Notes: generated by a model not told the origin, from the letters alone. Counted from the first letter of the stretch, positions 1-9,768 are shown. The stretch is 59,454 nt of DNA from Bacteroidetes bacterium HGW-Bacteroidetes-2 (GCA_002842575.1 PHDJ01000016.1:1-59454); one strand, 5' to 3'. Translations and numbers: made by a program.

Positions 1-111
1 TCAAATACACTAAAAACAATTAGTACTATTAATTTACCAAATGGACTTTACTTTTTGAATTATTATAATGGAATGGAGATAATTCAAATGCAATTACTTA
101 TTCAACATTAA
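1..111 (+). CDS. 3' end of a T9SS-sorted secreted protein (partial)
   Basis: Only the last 36 codons and the TAA stop are in the window; the gene starts before base 1. The tail reads SNTLKTISTINLPNGLYFLN and then a short stretch ending MQLLIQH. The pattern of a Leu-Pro-x-Gly-x-Tyr-Phe turn followed by a hydrophobic beta strand near the extreme C-terminus is what type A type IX secretion sorting domains look like. The protein would therefore be exported by the Por/Gld machinery and anchored or released at the cell surface. Its passenger function cannot be seen. The next gene starts 12 bases after the stop, so the two may be cotranscribed. Confidence 0.6.
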   Translation, partial: SNTLKTISTINLPNGLYFLNYYNGMEIIQMQLLIQH

Positions 112-123
112 ATTTTATTTATT

Positions 124-582
124 ATGAAATGTGTATTTTTATTATTAATTGCTATAATATTTTCTTGTACAGCTTGTTCTAAGGAAGACAAAAATCAGAA
201 TGAAATCAATATTAAGAGTAAATGGGAAGTAATTGCCACTTGGGATCCATATCCAGTAAATTCAAGTACCCGATGGATTCCTGTAAATTCTGATAGCGAA
301 AATTATCACACAATAATTTTTCAAGAAAACTCGTTATTTAACTTCAATTTAATTAATCAGCCAGACATTAATTGTGATGGAGAATACACATTTGAGTATA
401 ATAGTGATATTGATGAATACAGATTGTATTTAAATTTAAGTGATTGCAATATTGGTAATTTTGGTTGGATTTTATTTTCAGAATCTATCGTGTTTTTAGA
501 AAATAATGAATTAATATTTTTTGAAGGAACTTTTGCCTGTGATGAAGGTTGTGGTATAAAATATAGGAGATTATCAAATTAA
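124..582 (+). CDS. Hypothetical lipoprotein, 152 aa
   Basis: The N-terminus is a hydrophobic signal followed by a lipobox-like TACS and then KEDKN, so Cys18 is probably lipidated. The mature part is rich in Asn, Asp, Tyr and Ile and looks beta-rich. It has four further cysteines, in DINCDGEY, LSDCNIG and the CDEGCG motif close to the C-terminus, which may form disulfides in the periplasm or at the surface. I do not recognise the family; a lipocalin-like fold is possible but not shown. It follows the T9SS-tailed gene by 12 bases and is followed by a poorly structured 150-base gap. Confidence 0.7.
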   Translation: MKCVFLLLIAIIFSCTACSKEDKNQNEINIKSKWEVIATWDPYPVNSSTRWIPVNSDSENYHTIIFQENSLFNFNLINQPDINCDGEYTFEYNSDIDEYRLYLNLSDCNIGNFGWILFSESIVFLENNELIFFEGTFACDEGCGIKYRRLSN

Positions 583-695
583 TCATTTTACATCTCTGGC
601 TTGCTCCATTTAAACCGAAAATAAACAATGAGAAACAACTAGATGTGTTTTTTTTTTTAAAACGAAACCAGCATAGAACAATCACAAAAATTTGT

Positions 696-728
696 AAAAA
701 ATAAGCCCTCTTGGGAGTACGTGGCTTA
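696..728 (-). terminator. Terminator after the TonB receptor
   Basis: Read on the minus strand, TAAGCC pairs with GGCTTA across a loop that contains a second small stem (CTCCC/GGG), and TTTTTT follows. It begins just past the stop of the receptor at 734 and would end the porZ-recO-receptor transcript. Confidence 0.55.
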
Positions 729-733
729 ATGCT

Positions 734-3139
734 TTAAAAACTATACTTCATCGCTGCAATAAAATTCCTTCCCGGAGCTGAAATTCCAGAGGAATACGTT
801 CTGTAACGCTGGTCTGTAATATTTTCAAGGGAAGCTGAAATTTGCAAAGCGTCAGTCAACGGATATTGAGTTGCCAGATTGAGTGTGTACCAACCTGGAG
901 AATACAAATCGCCATTGCTGTTAACTGGGAAAATCTCCGGCTTGTTGGCTTCTGAAGGGGCCAGATTTTCAGCTCTTATTTGTCCGCTGTAACGCGCAAA
1001 AACATCTATTTTTAAGCGGTTGTTTTTCCATACTAAATGGGAATTACCAAATTGAGGAGGTGCATGACGCAATGGTGCTTCGTCGCCATTATCTAAAACT
1101 TCATATCCATTTGATATAGTGTAATTTGACAAGAGTTGTAAGTTGTTGCTAAAGTTAACTACAAGACTTGCTTCAAAACCATATACTCTAGCGTCTGCGG
1201 CATTCTGAATGGCTTGCACATTGCTTAATTCGCCTTGGAATATTATTTCTGTTTCACCATTTAAATTAAAGTCTCTGCGCACTAGTGCATTGTCTAATTT
1301 AGTATAAAAAGTAGCAACATCTATTTTTAGCACATTTTCAAAATTAAGGCTAGCACCTACTTCACCATTATATGCATATTCTGCTTCTAAATTTGGGTTA
1401 GGCACAACCACTGAACCTGGTTCAGAGTCAAAAATCTTTCCAATATCGTCTATGTTTGGTGCCCTGAATGCGGTGGCGAAATTAGCTCTTAAACCAAGTG
1501 TTTCATTTGCTTGAAAGGCAATTCCCGCACTACCGGTAAGGTTGCCTGTATCAATTTGTGTGTCTTGAAACGGAAATTCAAAAAAGCGATTGTCAAATGA
1601 GGCATCGATACTAAAATAACTATATCTCAAACCGGATTGAAAAGTAAGTTTTGGAGAAATTTTCCATAACATGCTCGTGTATGCGGCATAGGATTGCCAA
1701 GTAGCTCCATCTGGATATCTTGAGGCGGTTTCTTCTGTTTCTTGTGTCTCGATATTTGTTAATAAACCGGTAGAATTTACTTTATTATACACATATTCAA
1801 AGCCATAAAAAAGTTCTACACTACTTAGTTTTTTGGTAAAATCTAGATTTGCAGAAATAGCATCTACATTTTCTTCGGTATTAAAAAAGTTTTTTGAATT
1901 TACACTTCTATTGTTTCGGCTTTCTTCAAATCGTTGGTAGGCAACAATTATTTTTGAAGAGTCATAAAGCAGATTGTTACTATTGTTTTCTGCTTGCACA
2001 TTTCCGGAGAACCAAATTTGTGGTCCATAAAACCATTCAGCATCTCGTAGTTTTCCATTTCTTACTCTTGTTAATCGGTCATATCTTGCATAATCTGAGG
2101 TTTCAGAATAGAGAAGGTTGAGTTTGAAATCCCATTTTTCATTGGGCATAAAACGCACTTTTTGAGCAACGCTAATTTGGTCATAAGCGGTAGGTTTTTG
2201 GATATTTGGATTTGAATTTTCTACTTGCACATCTTCACCGTTGATAGTAGAAATATAAAAATTTCTAAGATACTCTTTCGGTCCGTTTGACCCCATTCTT
2301 AAGTCATCAAAATCGTTGTAGGATATGCTGCTTAAAAATGCCCATTCTTTAAAACCGAAATTAAAATCGAGATGTCCTGTTTTTTCTTCATTTGCGGAAG
2401 AATATCTGGCTACAGCATTTCCTGAAAAAGACAATCCTTCTTGCATAGAAAATTTAGGTTGCAAGGTGTAAAAATTCATCACACCACCCACAGCATCGCT
2501 GCCGTAAACAACTGAGCCAGGGCCCAAGATAATTTCAGTGTTTTCAACTACAAAGGGGTCAATAGATAGGATATTTTGAATGTTTCCGCCTCTAAAAATA
2601 GCGGTGTTCATTCGTACGCCGTCCACAGTCATTAATAATCGATTGGTTGAAAAGCCACGCATCATTGGGCTTCCACCGCCGAGCTGACTTTTTTGAACAA
2701 AAATTTTCCCAGTGTTGCTCAAGAGGTCTGCTGTGGTTTGTGGTTGCGAAAAGAGTGCCTCCTGAGAAGATAGACTAATAATTTTTTGTGGAGCATCCCG
2801 TTTTTCTTGTTTAAATCTAGTTACTGAAAACACAATTTCATCAAGGTATCCGCTTGCTAATTGTAATAATACTACATTGTTGTTTGCCGCAATTTGGCTT
2901 TTAGTAAAAGAAATTGTTTGATAAGAGGTGTGCTGAAAATTAATTTTTTCAGAGGCATTAAAAACGTCTAATGAAGCATTTCCGTTTGCATCTGTAACTG
3001 CGCTTTTTGTTTTACTGTTGTTGTATAAAGCTACATCTGGAATTGCTTCATTGGTTTGGGGGTTAATAATTTTGATTTCTTGTGCAAAAATAAATGAGCC
3101 TAAAAATAAGGCCGCAAATAAAAATAATTTTATCTTCAT
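734..3139 (-). CDS. TonB-dependent outer membrane receptor, heme-receptor-like plug
   Basis: This is an 801-residue outer-membrane receptor that would import a ligand using the proton motive force through TonB-ExbBD. It has a signal peptide (residues 1-19, ending FIFAQ), a carboxypeptidase-regulatory-like beta domain (about 21-95), a plug (about 110-225) with the GGGSPMMRGF motif at 154-163 and VYGSDAVGGV, then a long barrel ending in an aromatic residue (MKYSF). The plug sequence resembles the heme/hemoglobin TonB receptor group, but no heme uptake genes are nearby, so the substrate is open. Its start lies 5 bases past the recO stop, which suggests cotranscription with recO and porZ. The length is normal for the family. 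Confidence 0.9.
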   Translation of the reverse strand: MKIKLFLFAALFLGSFIFAQEIKIINPQTNEAIPDVALYNNSKTKSAVTDANGNASLDVFNASEKINFQHTSYQTISFTKSQIAANNNVVLLQLASGYLDEIVFSVTRFKQEKRDAPQKIISLSSQEALFSQPQTTADLLSNTGKIFVQKSQLGGGSPMMRGFSTNRLLMTVDGVRMNTAIFRGGNIQNILSIDPFVVENTEIILGPGSVVYGSDAVGGVMNFYTLQPKFSMQEGLSFSGNAVARYSSANEEKTGHLDFNFGFKEWAFLSSISYNDFDDLRMGSNGPKEYLRNFYISTINGEDVQVENSNPNIQKPTAYDQISVAQKVRFMPNEKWDFKLNLLYSETSDYARYDRLTRVRNGKLRDAEWFYGPQIWFSGNVQAENNSNNLLYDSSKIIVAYQRFEESRNNRSVNSKNFFNTEENVDAISANLDFTKKLSSVELFYGFEYVYNKVNSTGLLTNIETQETEETASRYPDGATWQSYAAYTSMLWKISPKLTFQSGLRYSYFSIDASFDNRFFEFPFQDTQIDTGNLTGSAGIAFQANETLGLRANFATAFRAPNIDDIGKIFDSEPGSVVVPNPNLEAEYAYNGEVGASLNFENVLKIDVATFYTKLDNALVRRDFNLNGETEIIFQGELSNVQAIQNAADARVYGFEASLVVNFSNNLQLLSNYTISNGYEVLDNGDEAPLRHAPPQFGNSHLVWKNNRLKIDVFARYSGQIRAENLAPSEANKPEIFPVNSNGDLYSPGWYTLNLATQYPLTDALQISASLENITDQRYRTYSSGISAPGRNFIAAMKYSF

Positions 3140-3144
3140 GAGGG

Positions 3145-3864
3145 CTAGTTAAATAGTTGGTTTAAAACATCGAGTGATTTGGGTTTTTTAAAACCTTGCA
3201 TGTGTAATTCATAGTACAGCAAGAGTATTTCTAAACTTTCAATCCGTTCTTTTTTTGATAATTTGATTAAATTTAGTTCATCAAATTTTATACCAAAAAA
3301 TAGTTTTATTCCTGTATTTTCGAAAATATTTATACAATAAATATTTGTACTTTCTTTTTGAAAAACACCATCAACTAGATTAAATATTGGAAGGTTAGAA
3401 GAGTTTAAATCTGGAGAAAAACCTAAATGGTCACTTAGTTTTAATAAAAACAAAAGGTGAAAATTAGCAATAGCATCGTTAGAGTCTAACCAAATAAAAG
3501 AATTTTCTAAAAATGAAAATAAAGCATTGTTCTTTTCTTCTTCTTGGATAACACTTTTTAAAATTTCAGATAAAAAAAGAACTATAGAAGTTTTTAGAAT
3601 TTGGGTGTGTAGAGATTGGAAAGCATAATACACTTTAGCTTCTTGAATAAATTCAAGGGTTCCTTTATCTTTATGATTTGCATTGAGTTCTAATAAAGTT
3701 AAAGGTTGAAATAGGGAAGTGCGTAATTTTCCTTTTTTTGATTTTAATATGTTTTTAAGCAAATAACTTTTTAGACCGGAGGATTGTGTATAACATTTTA
3801 CGATGAGGTCAGCCTCACTATATTTTATGGAAGAAAGTACTATTGCTTTGGTTGTGATTTGCAT
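3145..3864 (-). CDS. recO: DNA repair protein RecO
   Basis: RecO helps load RecA at single-stranded gaps together with RecR and RecF. The 239-residue protein opens with the RecO OB-fold: TTKAIVLSSIKYSEADLIVK, then the strand-turn region around KKGKLRTSLFQPLTLLEL. A mainly helical C-terminal domain follows. The cysteines of the zinc finger found in many RecO proteins are not seen, and I believe this is usual in flavobacteria. The start codon overlaps the porZ stop by one base (TAATG on the minus strand), so translation is probably coupled. The TonB receptor follows after 5 bases. Confidence 0.9.
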   Translation of the reverse strand: MQITTKAIVLSSIKYSEADLIVKCYTQSSGLKSYLLKNILKSKKGKLRTSLFQPLTLLELNANHKDKGTLEFIQEAKVYYAFQSLHTQILKTSIVLFLSEILKSVIQEEEKNNALFSFLENSFIWLDSNDAIANFHLLFLLKLSDHLGFSPDLNSSNLPIFNLVDGVFQKESTNIYCINIFENTGIKLFFGIKFDELNLIKLSKKERIESLEILLLYYELHMQGFKKPKSLDVLNQLFN

Positions 3865-6131
3865 TAGCGAACAATCATCACTTTGGCTATTTTGGTTTCT
3901 AAGGCATCATCACTAGTAACCATAATAAAATAAACTCCTGAAGCAACTTTATATCTTCCAAATGCAGTGGTGTCCCAAAGAATACTTCCTCCTTCAGATA
4001 CTTGTTCAAAAACCAAATTACCAGTTACATCTGTAATTTTCACATTCGATTTTGCCATTAAACCATCGATGGTAACATTACCATTAAATCCTGGGCGAAC
4101 AGGATTAGGATACGCTCTAACGGCTAATAAGTTGTCGCTTGGAGCTGTAGAGCTGCCATTAAAAGAAATAAGTCCATTAGGGGTAGCAAAATATACCACA
4201 CCACTTTGAGGGTCAATGGCTATATCAAGCACATTGTTTGAAGGTAGTGGCGAATTATCTTTTGTAAAACGGAGTAGCGTTTCTTGTCCGTTTGGTGAAA
4301 CATAGAAAACCCCTGAGTTAGAAGTTGCAATCCATTTATTATTGGATCCATCTACTTCAATGTCGGTAATTGACTGCTCAAAAAGCAATTCTTGTGCAAC
4401 ACCATCTTCTAAAATTATAATAGGTTGTGTATCTGTATTTGCACCTTCTTCAAAAAATCCTCCTACATTAAAAAGCACGCGAAGTCCTCTAAGTGTTCCT
4501 ATCCAAAGTTGGTTTCTATTGTCTATAGCCAGTGCTCTTACGTTTGTAGTAGGAAGATTGCCCTCGCCAATTTCTTCTCCTATTTTTTTAAACACATTAC
4601 CATTTGGATTAAAACCTATTAAGCCATTAGATGCCGATGCAAAAAACACATGCCCTTCTCTACTTATTTCTAATTTATTTAAACCCACTTCTGATTCTGG
4701 ATCTGGAAGTACTGCTGAAATGTCAAAACCTTGAATTTGCCCTGTAGTTGTTAATTTTTTTAATGGTTGATCTGCACCGGATTGCACAAACCAAAGATTT
4801 CCGTCTCGGTCAAAATTAGAACCAAAAACTCGGATGCTATTATCACTAAAAGCACCTTCTAAGCTGCTATTGGTTTCGTTAAAAAGTATGGTGGGTACCG
4901 TGTCAACTATTTTTAGTAGACCACTAAGCATGGAGCTTGCATAAACTTCATTTGGGATAGAGGGGTTGATGGTAATGTGTGAAATAGAAACAGCACCAAA
5001 CAACTCTTCAAAAGGTATATTTGTCCAAGTGTTATTTTTCAGTTGACTGATTCCGCGCCTTTTTAATGGATAAGGATTAAAAAATAAATTAACTTCGCCA
5101 AAAACCACCCATAGCTGATTAGGAGATGCGTCTAAAGCAAATGGTTTATTGAGTATTGGGCCCTCCGGAAGGATTTGTACAGCTTGATTGCTTCCAAAAG
5201 GTACCTCTAAAATTCCGTGTTCTTTTGTGCCTAGATAAACTTTATTGTTAAATGCCAAAGTATTTGAAAGGGTGTATTCATAATCTAGAACCGAAGACAC
5301 TGTGGAAACGACATTAAAATTAACATCAAAAACGGTAGTTTGTGTGTTTGATGTTACGGTTAAAAATTCATTATTTGAGAAAATATTTTTATTAGTTTGC
5401 GAAAAGGTTGTGAGTTGTTGAAAGGCAGTACCATTAAATTGATACAAAATATTGGATTTGTTTATCATATATAATTCTTCTCCAAAAGCTTGTATGCCAA
5501 GGGAACCAAAATTAAAGATAGTGCTCCATTGTTCAAAATCAATCAAATTAGTATTTGCAACTAATGCTCTTTTTATTTTGTTATCCATAGTGGCATAAAT
5601 ATAGTCTTCAAAAACAGCCGTCTGATATACTTTATTTTGTTCGCCAAAATCATCAATAATATAGGTGTCTCCAAATTCTAGTCTTTGTGGGTCATACAGA
5701 GAAATACCAAAATCAGTAGAAATATAAATAAATCCGTTTGTTTCATTAAAATGATTAATTCTTTTTTTATTGGGCGGAATGGTAGGTTTATTTAAGATAT
5801 CTATCACTTTAAGCACTTCATTATCTCGGTTGATTACTTCAATAAGACCATTTTCATAGCCTATAATTATTAAATCATATCCTGCACTATAATAAACCGT
5901 TGAAATTAATTGACCTGACAGCCCTTGAATAGAGGTAAGTGTTTTTATTTCTTTTGTTGAAAAGTCAAAAGAAAATACTGTATTTTCGGAAGCGGCTATG
6001 AGTTTGTCATTTCCTTGTGCTACATCAATAATGCTGCTGAAGGAAAAATACCCGGTCCATTGTCTTTCAAAGTTTTGAGAGAATAGACTTGCTGTAAGTA
6101 AAAAATAGGCAATACAAAACAGTTTTTTCAT
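3864..6131 (-). CDS. porZ: PorZ-type protein of the T9SS attachment complex
   Basis: PorZ belongs to the PorU-PorV-PorQ-PorZ attachment complex at the outer membrane and presents anionic LPS to the PorU sortase. The 755-residue protein has a signal peptide (ending ASLFSQ), then beta-propeller repeats of the two-component-regulator type, seen as recurring 'ID...NQLWIGT..GL' and 'NKWIATSNSGVF' strands, and a C-terminal T9SS sorting domain from about residue 672 (AYPNPVRPGFNG through KIAKVMIVR). The start FERQWTGYFSF after the signal peptide is characteristic of PorZ. It is the first gene of the porZ-recO-receptor operon, and porZ next to recO is an arrangement familiar from flavobacteria. Confidence 0.85.
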   Translation of the reverse strand: MKKLFCIAYFLLTASLFSQNFERQWTGYFSFSSIIDVAQGNDKLIAASENTVFSFDFSTKEIKTLTSIQGLSGQLISTVYYSAGYDLIIIGYENGLIEVINRDNEVLKVIDILNKPTIPPNKKRINHFNETNGFIYISTDFGISLYDPQRLEFGDTYIIDDFGEQNKVYQTAVFEDYIYATMDNKIKRALVANTNLIDFEQWSTIFNFGSLGIQAFGEELYMINKSNILYQFNGTAFQQLTTFSQTNKNIFSNNEFLTVTSNTQTTVFDVNFNVVSTVSSVLDYEYTLSNTLAFNNKVYLGTKEHGILEVPFGSNQAVQILPEGPILNKPFALDASPNQLWVVFGEVNLFFNPYPLKRRGISQLKNNTWTNIPFEELFGAVSISHITINPSIPNEVYASSMLSGLLKIVDTVPTILFNETNSSLEGAFSDNSIRVFGSNFDRDGNLWFVQSGADQPLKKLTTTGQIQGFDISAVLPDPESEVGLNKLEISREGHVFFASASNGLIGFNPNGNVFKKIGEEIGEGNLPTTNVRALAIDNRNQLWIGTLRGLRVLFNVGGFFEEGANTDTQPIIILEDGVAQELLFEQSITDIEVDGSNNKWIATSNSGVFYVSPNGQETLLRFTKDNSPLPSNNVLDIAIDPQSGVVYFATPNGLISFNGSSTAPSDNLLAVRAYPNPVRPGFNGNVTIDGLMAKSNVKITDVTGNLVFEQVSEGGSILWDTTAFGRYKVASGVYFIMVTSDDALETKIAKVMIVR

Positions 6132-6197
6132 GAAGAGTTGATTTTAATACCTAGTAATTAACATACTAAAATAAAATTTATTGCAAGATACTAAGGC

Positions 6198-6230
6198 AAA
6201 AAGTCATCCACCAATGGCGAATGACTTTTT
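6198..6230 (-). terminator. Terminator after gdhA
   Basis: AAAAAGTCAT (6198-6207) and ATGACTTTTT (6221-6230) are perfect 10-base inverted repeats around a 13-base loop that holds a further CCA/TGG pairing. The T run follows the stem on both strands. It lies 20 bases past the gdhA stop and 33 bases or more before porZ's start, in a 119-base gap. Confidence 0.75.
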
Positions 6231-6250
6231 AACTAAAAGCATTTTAAATA

Positions 6251-7594
6251 TTATACAATACCTTGGGCAAGCATAGCATCGGCAACTTTTACAAAGCCGG
6301 CAATGTTAGCACCTTTTACATAATCAACATATCCGTCTTTTTGTTTTCCGTAGGTTACACAAGCCTCGTGAATGTCTTTCATTATTCGGTGTAATTTGTC
6401 ATCTACTTCTTGGGCAGTCCAATTGTAACGCATAGAGTTTTGTGACATTTCTAAACCCGAAGTGGCAACACCACCTGCGTTAGAGGCTTTTCCAGGAGAG
6501 AATAATATTTTAGCATGAAGAAAAACCTCAATAGCTTCTGGAGTAGAAGGCATATTAGCCCCTTCGCCCACACACATGCAGCCATTTTTTATTAAGGTTT
6601 TGGCTTCTTGTTCATTTAATTCGTTTTGTGTAGCACAAGGCATAGCAATATCACATTTTACACCCCAAGGTCTTTCGCCTTCAAAATATTTTGCTTTCGG
6701 ATATTTTGCAACATATTCGCCTATTCTTCCGCGTTTTACATTTTTAAGATCCATTAAGAATTCTAGTTTTTCTGCTGAAATTCCATCTGCATCGAATATG
6801 TACCCACCTGAATCAGACATGGTTAATACTTTTGCGCCTAATTGGGTTGCTTTTTCTACAGCATATTGCGCTACGTTTCCAGAACCAGAAATGACGACTG
6901 TTTTTCCTTTTAAACTATCTCCTTTGGTTTCAAGCATATTTTGAGTAAAATATACATTACCATAACCAGTAGCTTGAGGTCGCATTAAAGAACCACCAAA
7001 AGAAAAACCTTTTCCAGTTAGCACACCGGTAAATTCATTTCTTAAGCGTTTGTATTGTCCAAATAGATAGCCTATTTCTCTTCCACCTACACCAATATCT
7101 CCAGCAGGAACATCCGTGTCTGCCCCGATATATTTGGATAGTTCTGTCATAAAACTTTGACAAAAACGCATTACCTCAGCATCTGATTTGCCTTTTGGGT
7201 CAAAATTTGAACCGCCTTTTCCTCCGCCCATGGGCAAAGTTGTAAGTGCATTTTTTAGGGTTTGTTCAAATCCTAAAAATTTTAATACACTTAAATTAAC
7301 GGATGGATGAAAACGCAAACCTCCTTTGTAAGGGCCTATTGCCGAATTAAACTGGACGCGGTATCCTTTGTTAATCATAATGTCACCATTATCTGCTGTC
7401 CAAGGCACGCGAAATAGGATAACTCGTTCTGGTTCAACCATACGCTCTAGCAATTTGGCGTTTTGATACCTTTCATTTTCTTCAATGAATGGGATCACTG
7501 TTTCTGCTACTTCTCTTACAGATTGTAAGAATTCAGGTTCATTTGGATTAGATTTATCCACCTGAGAAATAAATTTTTTTATGCTTTCTTTCAT
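6251..7594 (-). CDS. gdhA: NADP-specific glutamate dehydrogenase
   Basis: The enzyme converts 2-oxoglutarate and ammonia to glutamate in the cytoplasm. It is 447 residues, the usual length for the hexameric small class. The substrate domain has KGGLRFHPSVN (about 90-100), the catalytic lysine region PMGGGKGGSNFDPKG (121-135, K126) and PAGDIGVGGREIG (163-175). The Rossmann part has VISGSGNVAQYA near 235. It stands alone, with its own promoter box at 7636-7643 and a strong terminator after it. NADP preference is inferred from the close similarity to the anabolic class, not from a residue I can prove. Confidence 0.95.
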   Translation of the reverse strand: MKESIKKFISQVDKSNPNEPEFLQSVREVAETVIPFIEENERYQNAKLLERMVEPERVILFRVPWTADNGDIMINKGYRVQFNSAIGPYKGGLRFHPSVNLSVLKFLGFEQTLKNALTTLPMGGGKGGSNFDPKGKSDAEVMRFCQSFMTELSKYIGADTDVPAGDIGVGGREIGYLFGQYKRLRNEFTGVLTGKGFSFGGSLMRPQATGYGNVYFTQNMLETKGDSLKGKTVVISGSGNVAQYAVEKATQLGAKVLTMSDSGGYIFDADGISAEKLEFLMDLKNVKRGRIGEYVAKYPKAKYFEGERPWGVKCDIAMPCATQNELNEQEAKTLIKNGCMCVGEGANMPSTPEAIEVFLHAKILFSPGKASNAGGVATSGLEMSQNSMRYNWTAQEVDDKLHRIMKDIHEACVTYGKQKDGYVDYVKGANIAGFVKVADAMLAQGIV

Positions 7595-7635
7595 TAGAAC
7601 TAATTTTATGAAAACGTTTTTTGTTTATTAAAGTG

Positions 7636-7643
7636 CAAAGATA
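7636..7643 (-). promoter_or_regulatory. Bacteroidota -7 promoter box for gdhA
   Basis: On the minus strand the sequence is TATCTTTG, a match to TAnnTTTG, 42 bases before the gdhA start. I see no clear TTTG box at -33. Confidence 0.5.
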
Positions 7644-7757
7644 AAGGATATATAAAAATTAATACCATATTTTAAAGATTTCCTAAATATTTTAATTAAT
7701 TTTCTTCTTTGAAATGTTTTTATATATTTGTGTTGTCTCAATTAACCTTCTATACCT

Positions 7758-8534
7758 ATGAAAACCAGATATTTTGTTTTAGTATTGCTAAGTATCTTTC
7801 TCGCTAAGCAAGATTGTTTTAGTCAATTTGGTTTTTCTCATGAATTGGGAATAATTACAGGCCCAGTGGTTTTTTATTCTGATTTTGGTCAACGAAATGA
7901 CACAGAAACAAACCTAGGTAATGTTGGTATAGGTATTGGATTAATTCATTATTTAAATTTTTCCTATCGTGCAGATTGTAATTGTTATACAAAAGACACC
8001 TTTTTTAACGATCATTTTAAGTTAAGAAATGAGATATCTTACCATAAAACAAATTTTGAACACCTAGGTAAATGGGTAGATCCTTCAAGAACTTCTTTAA
8101 TTGCAGATCAATTAAGAGCTATGAAAGGATCTACAACGGTGTTTGATATTGGCTCACAATTAGAGTTTTTTCCATTAAGTATTCGTGACTTTGCTGCGGG
8201 AAGCTATAAAATTGCTCCTTTTATAAGTCTTGGGGTGCATTGGGTGAATTATGACCCAGAGGTTTATTCTGAATTAGGCCCTCTCGGCACCTCCATTACT
8301 ACACCTGATAAATATTTTGATGGCTATACTAACTCTCCTGGCACTACATGGTCTGTGGTTTGGAGTGCTGGTATTCGATATAAACTAACCCCGCTGAGTG
8401 ATTTAATGCTAGATAGCAGATGGCAGCATTATTTTTCAAATTGGGTAGAAGGTTTAAACCCGGATGTACCCGAAAATAAAGCCAACGATTGGATTTTTTG
8501 GTTAAACGTTGGCTATATCTATTACCTGGATTAA
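7758..8534 (+). CDS. THC0290_0291 family outer-membrane-type protein
   Basis: The family has no known function. This 258-residue protein has a signal peptide (MKTRYFVLVLLSIFLAKQ then DCFSQ). It has alternating beta strands with glycine and aromatic residues typical of small barrel proteins, including the family-like start FGFSHELGIITGPV and the tract FSYRADCNCYTKDT, which holds a Cys-x-Cys pair. It ends IYYLD. It is divergent from gdhA, a placement I associate with this family in flavobacteria. A TATATTTG box at 7723-7730 may be its promoter. The last four bases overlap the end of the converging cystathionine gamma-synthase gene. Confidence 0.7.
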   Translation: MKTRYFVLVLLSIFLAKQDCFSQFGFSHELGIITGPVVFYSDFGQRNDTETNLGNVGIGIGLIHYLNFSYRADCNCYTKDTFFNDHFKLRNEISYHKTNFEHLGKWVDPSRTSLIADQLRAMKGSTTVFDIGSQLEFFPLSIRDFAAGSYKIAPFISLGVHWVNYDPEVYSELGPLGTSITTPDKYFDGYTNSPGTTWSVVWSAGIRYKLTPLSDLMLDSRWQHYFSNWVEGLNPDVPENKANDWIFWLNVGYIYYLD

Positions 8535-9673
8535 CCTAAGGCTTGCTTTAAGTCGGCTATTAAATCTTCTATATCTTCAATACCAACACTTAAACGAATT
8601 AGCGAATCAATCACTCCAGTTTTTTCGCGTTCTTCTTTCGGAATTGAAGCGTGTGTCATACTTGCTGGATGTCCTGCTAAAGATTCTACGCCTCCTAAAG
8701 ATTCAGCAAGCGTAAATATTTTTAATTTTTCTACTACTTTAATAGCTTCTGCCATTATATTTTTCTTTGTGGTAAAAGAAATCATGCCGCCAAAGTCTTT
8801 CATTTGCTTTTTAGCAATCTCGTGATTTGGGTGAGAGGGTAATCCCGGCCAATAGACCTTTTCTATTTTAGGATGGGTGGATAAATAGTCTGCGATGGCT
8901 TTACCATTTTCACAATGTCTTTGCATTCTTATATGCAAGGTTTTTATTCCGCGAAGAACAAGAAAACTGTCTTGAGGGCCACAAACTGCACCACTAGCGT
9001 TCTGAATAAAGTACAAACGTTCTGCTAATTTTTCGTCTTTAACTATTAAAGCACCCATAACTACATCGCTATGTCCTCCTAAATATTTTGTAGCTGAATG
9101 CATCACTATATCGGCTCCTAGTTCTAAAGGTTGTTGTAAATATGGTGTTGCAAAGGTATTATCAACTGCTAAAAGGATGTTGTGTTTTTTTGAGAGTGCC
9201 GCACAAGCTTTAATGTCTATGATATTCATCATTGGGTTTGTAGGAGTTTCTACCCAAAGAAGTTTGGTGTTTTTATTTATGTATTTTTCAATAGCATTAG
9301 CATCTTGCATGCCTACAAAGTGAAATTTTATACCGAAATCTTGATAGATTTTAGTGAAAAGCCGATAACTACCTCCATATAAATCGTTTGTAGAAACCAC
9401 CTCATCGCCGGGTTTTAAAAGTTTCATAACAGCATCTATAGCGGCTAATCCAGAGCTAAAAGCAAGACCGAATTTACCGTTTTCAATACTAGCAAAAGCG
9501 TTTTCAAGAGCAGTTCGAGTGGGGTTTCCACTTCTGGAGTATTCATATCCTTTATGCCCTCCTGGAGTGGTTTGAGAATAGGTGCTTGTTTGATATATTG
9601 GCGGCATAACGGCGCCATAAGCAGGGTCTACATTGTGTTGCCCACCATGAATTGTTTTGGTATTAAATTTCAT
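8531..9673 (-). CDS. metB: Cystathionine gamma-synthase / PLP-dependent trans-sulfuration enzyme
   Basis: This 380-residue enzyme belongs to the Cys/Met-metabolism PLP family. It would join an activated homoserine and cysteine to form cystathionine for methionine synthesis. Visible marks are YSRSGNPTRTALE (45-57), AFSSGLAAID (71-80), the VDNTFATP motif (170-177) and the PLP lysine in SATKYLGGHSD (K196). Gamma-synthase and gamma-lyase cannot be told apart reliably by eye; the YGAVMPPIYQTSTY start and the lack of a lyase neighbour make the synthase call the more common one in flavobacteria. It stands alone and its end overlaps the converging gene by four bases. Confidence 0.85.
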   Translation of the reverse strand: MKFNTKTIHGGQHNVDPAYGAVMPPIYQTSTYSQTTPGGHKGYEYSRSGNPTRTALENAFASIENGKFGLAFSSGLAAIDAVMKLLKPGDEVVSTNDLYGGSYRLFTKIYQDFGIKFHFVGMQDANAIEKYINKNTKLLWVETPTNPMMNIIDIKACAALSKKHNILLAVDNTFATPYLQQPLELGADIVMHSATKYLGGHSDVVMGALIVKDEKLAERLYFIQNASGAVCGPQDSFLVLRGIKTLHIRMQRHCENGKAIADYLSTHPKIEKVYWPGLPSHPNHEIAKKQMKDFGGMISFTTKKNIMAEAIKVVEKLKIFTLAESLGGVESLAGHPASMTHASIPKEEREKTGVIDSLIRLSVGIEDIEDLIADLKQALG

Positions 9674-9768
9674 AAGAAAACTTTTTTGTTAACAACAAAT
9701 GTAAGAGATTATTCGGTCAATATTAAATCTAAATGTACCTTTAACCTTTGTTTAATACCTTTTTATTT

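Noticed and set aside
4342-4734. Open frames on the plus strand inside porZ, and similar antisense frames in other genes
   Set aside because: They have no family features and follow from the codon use of the real genes on the other strand.
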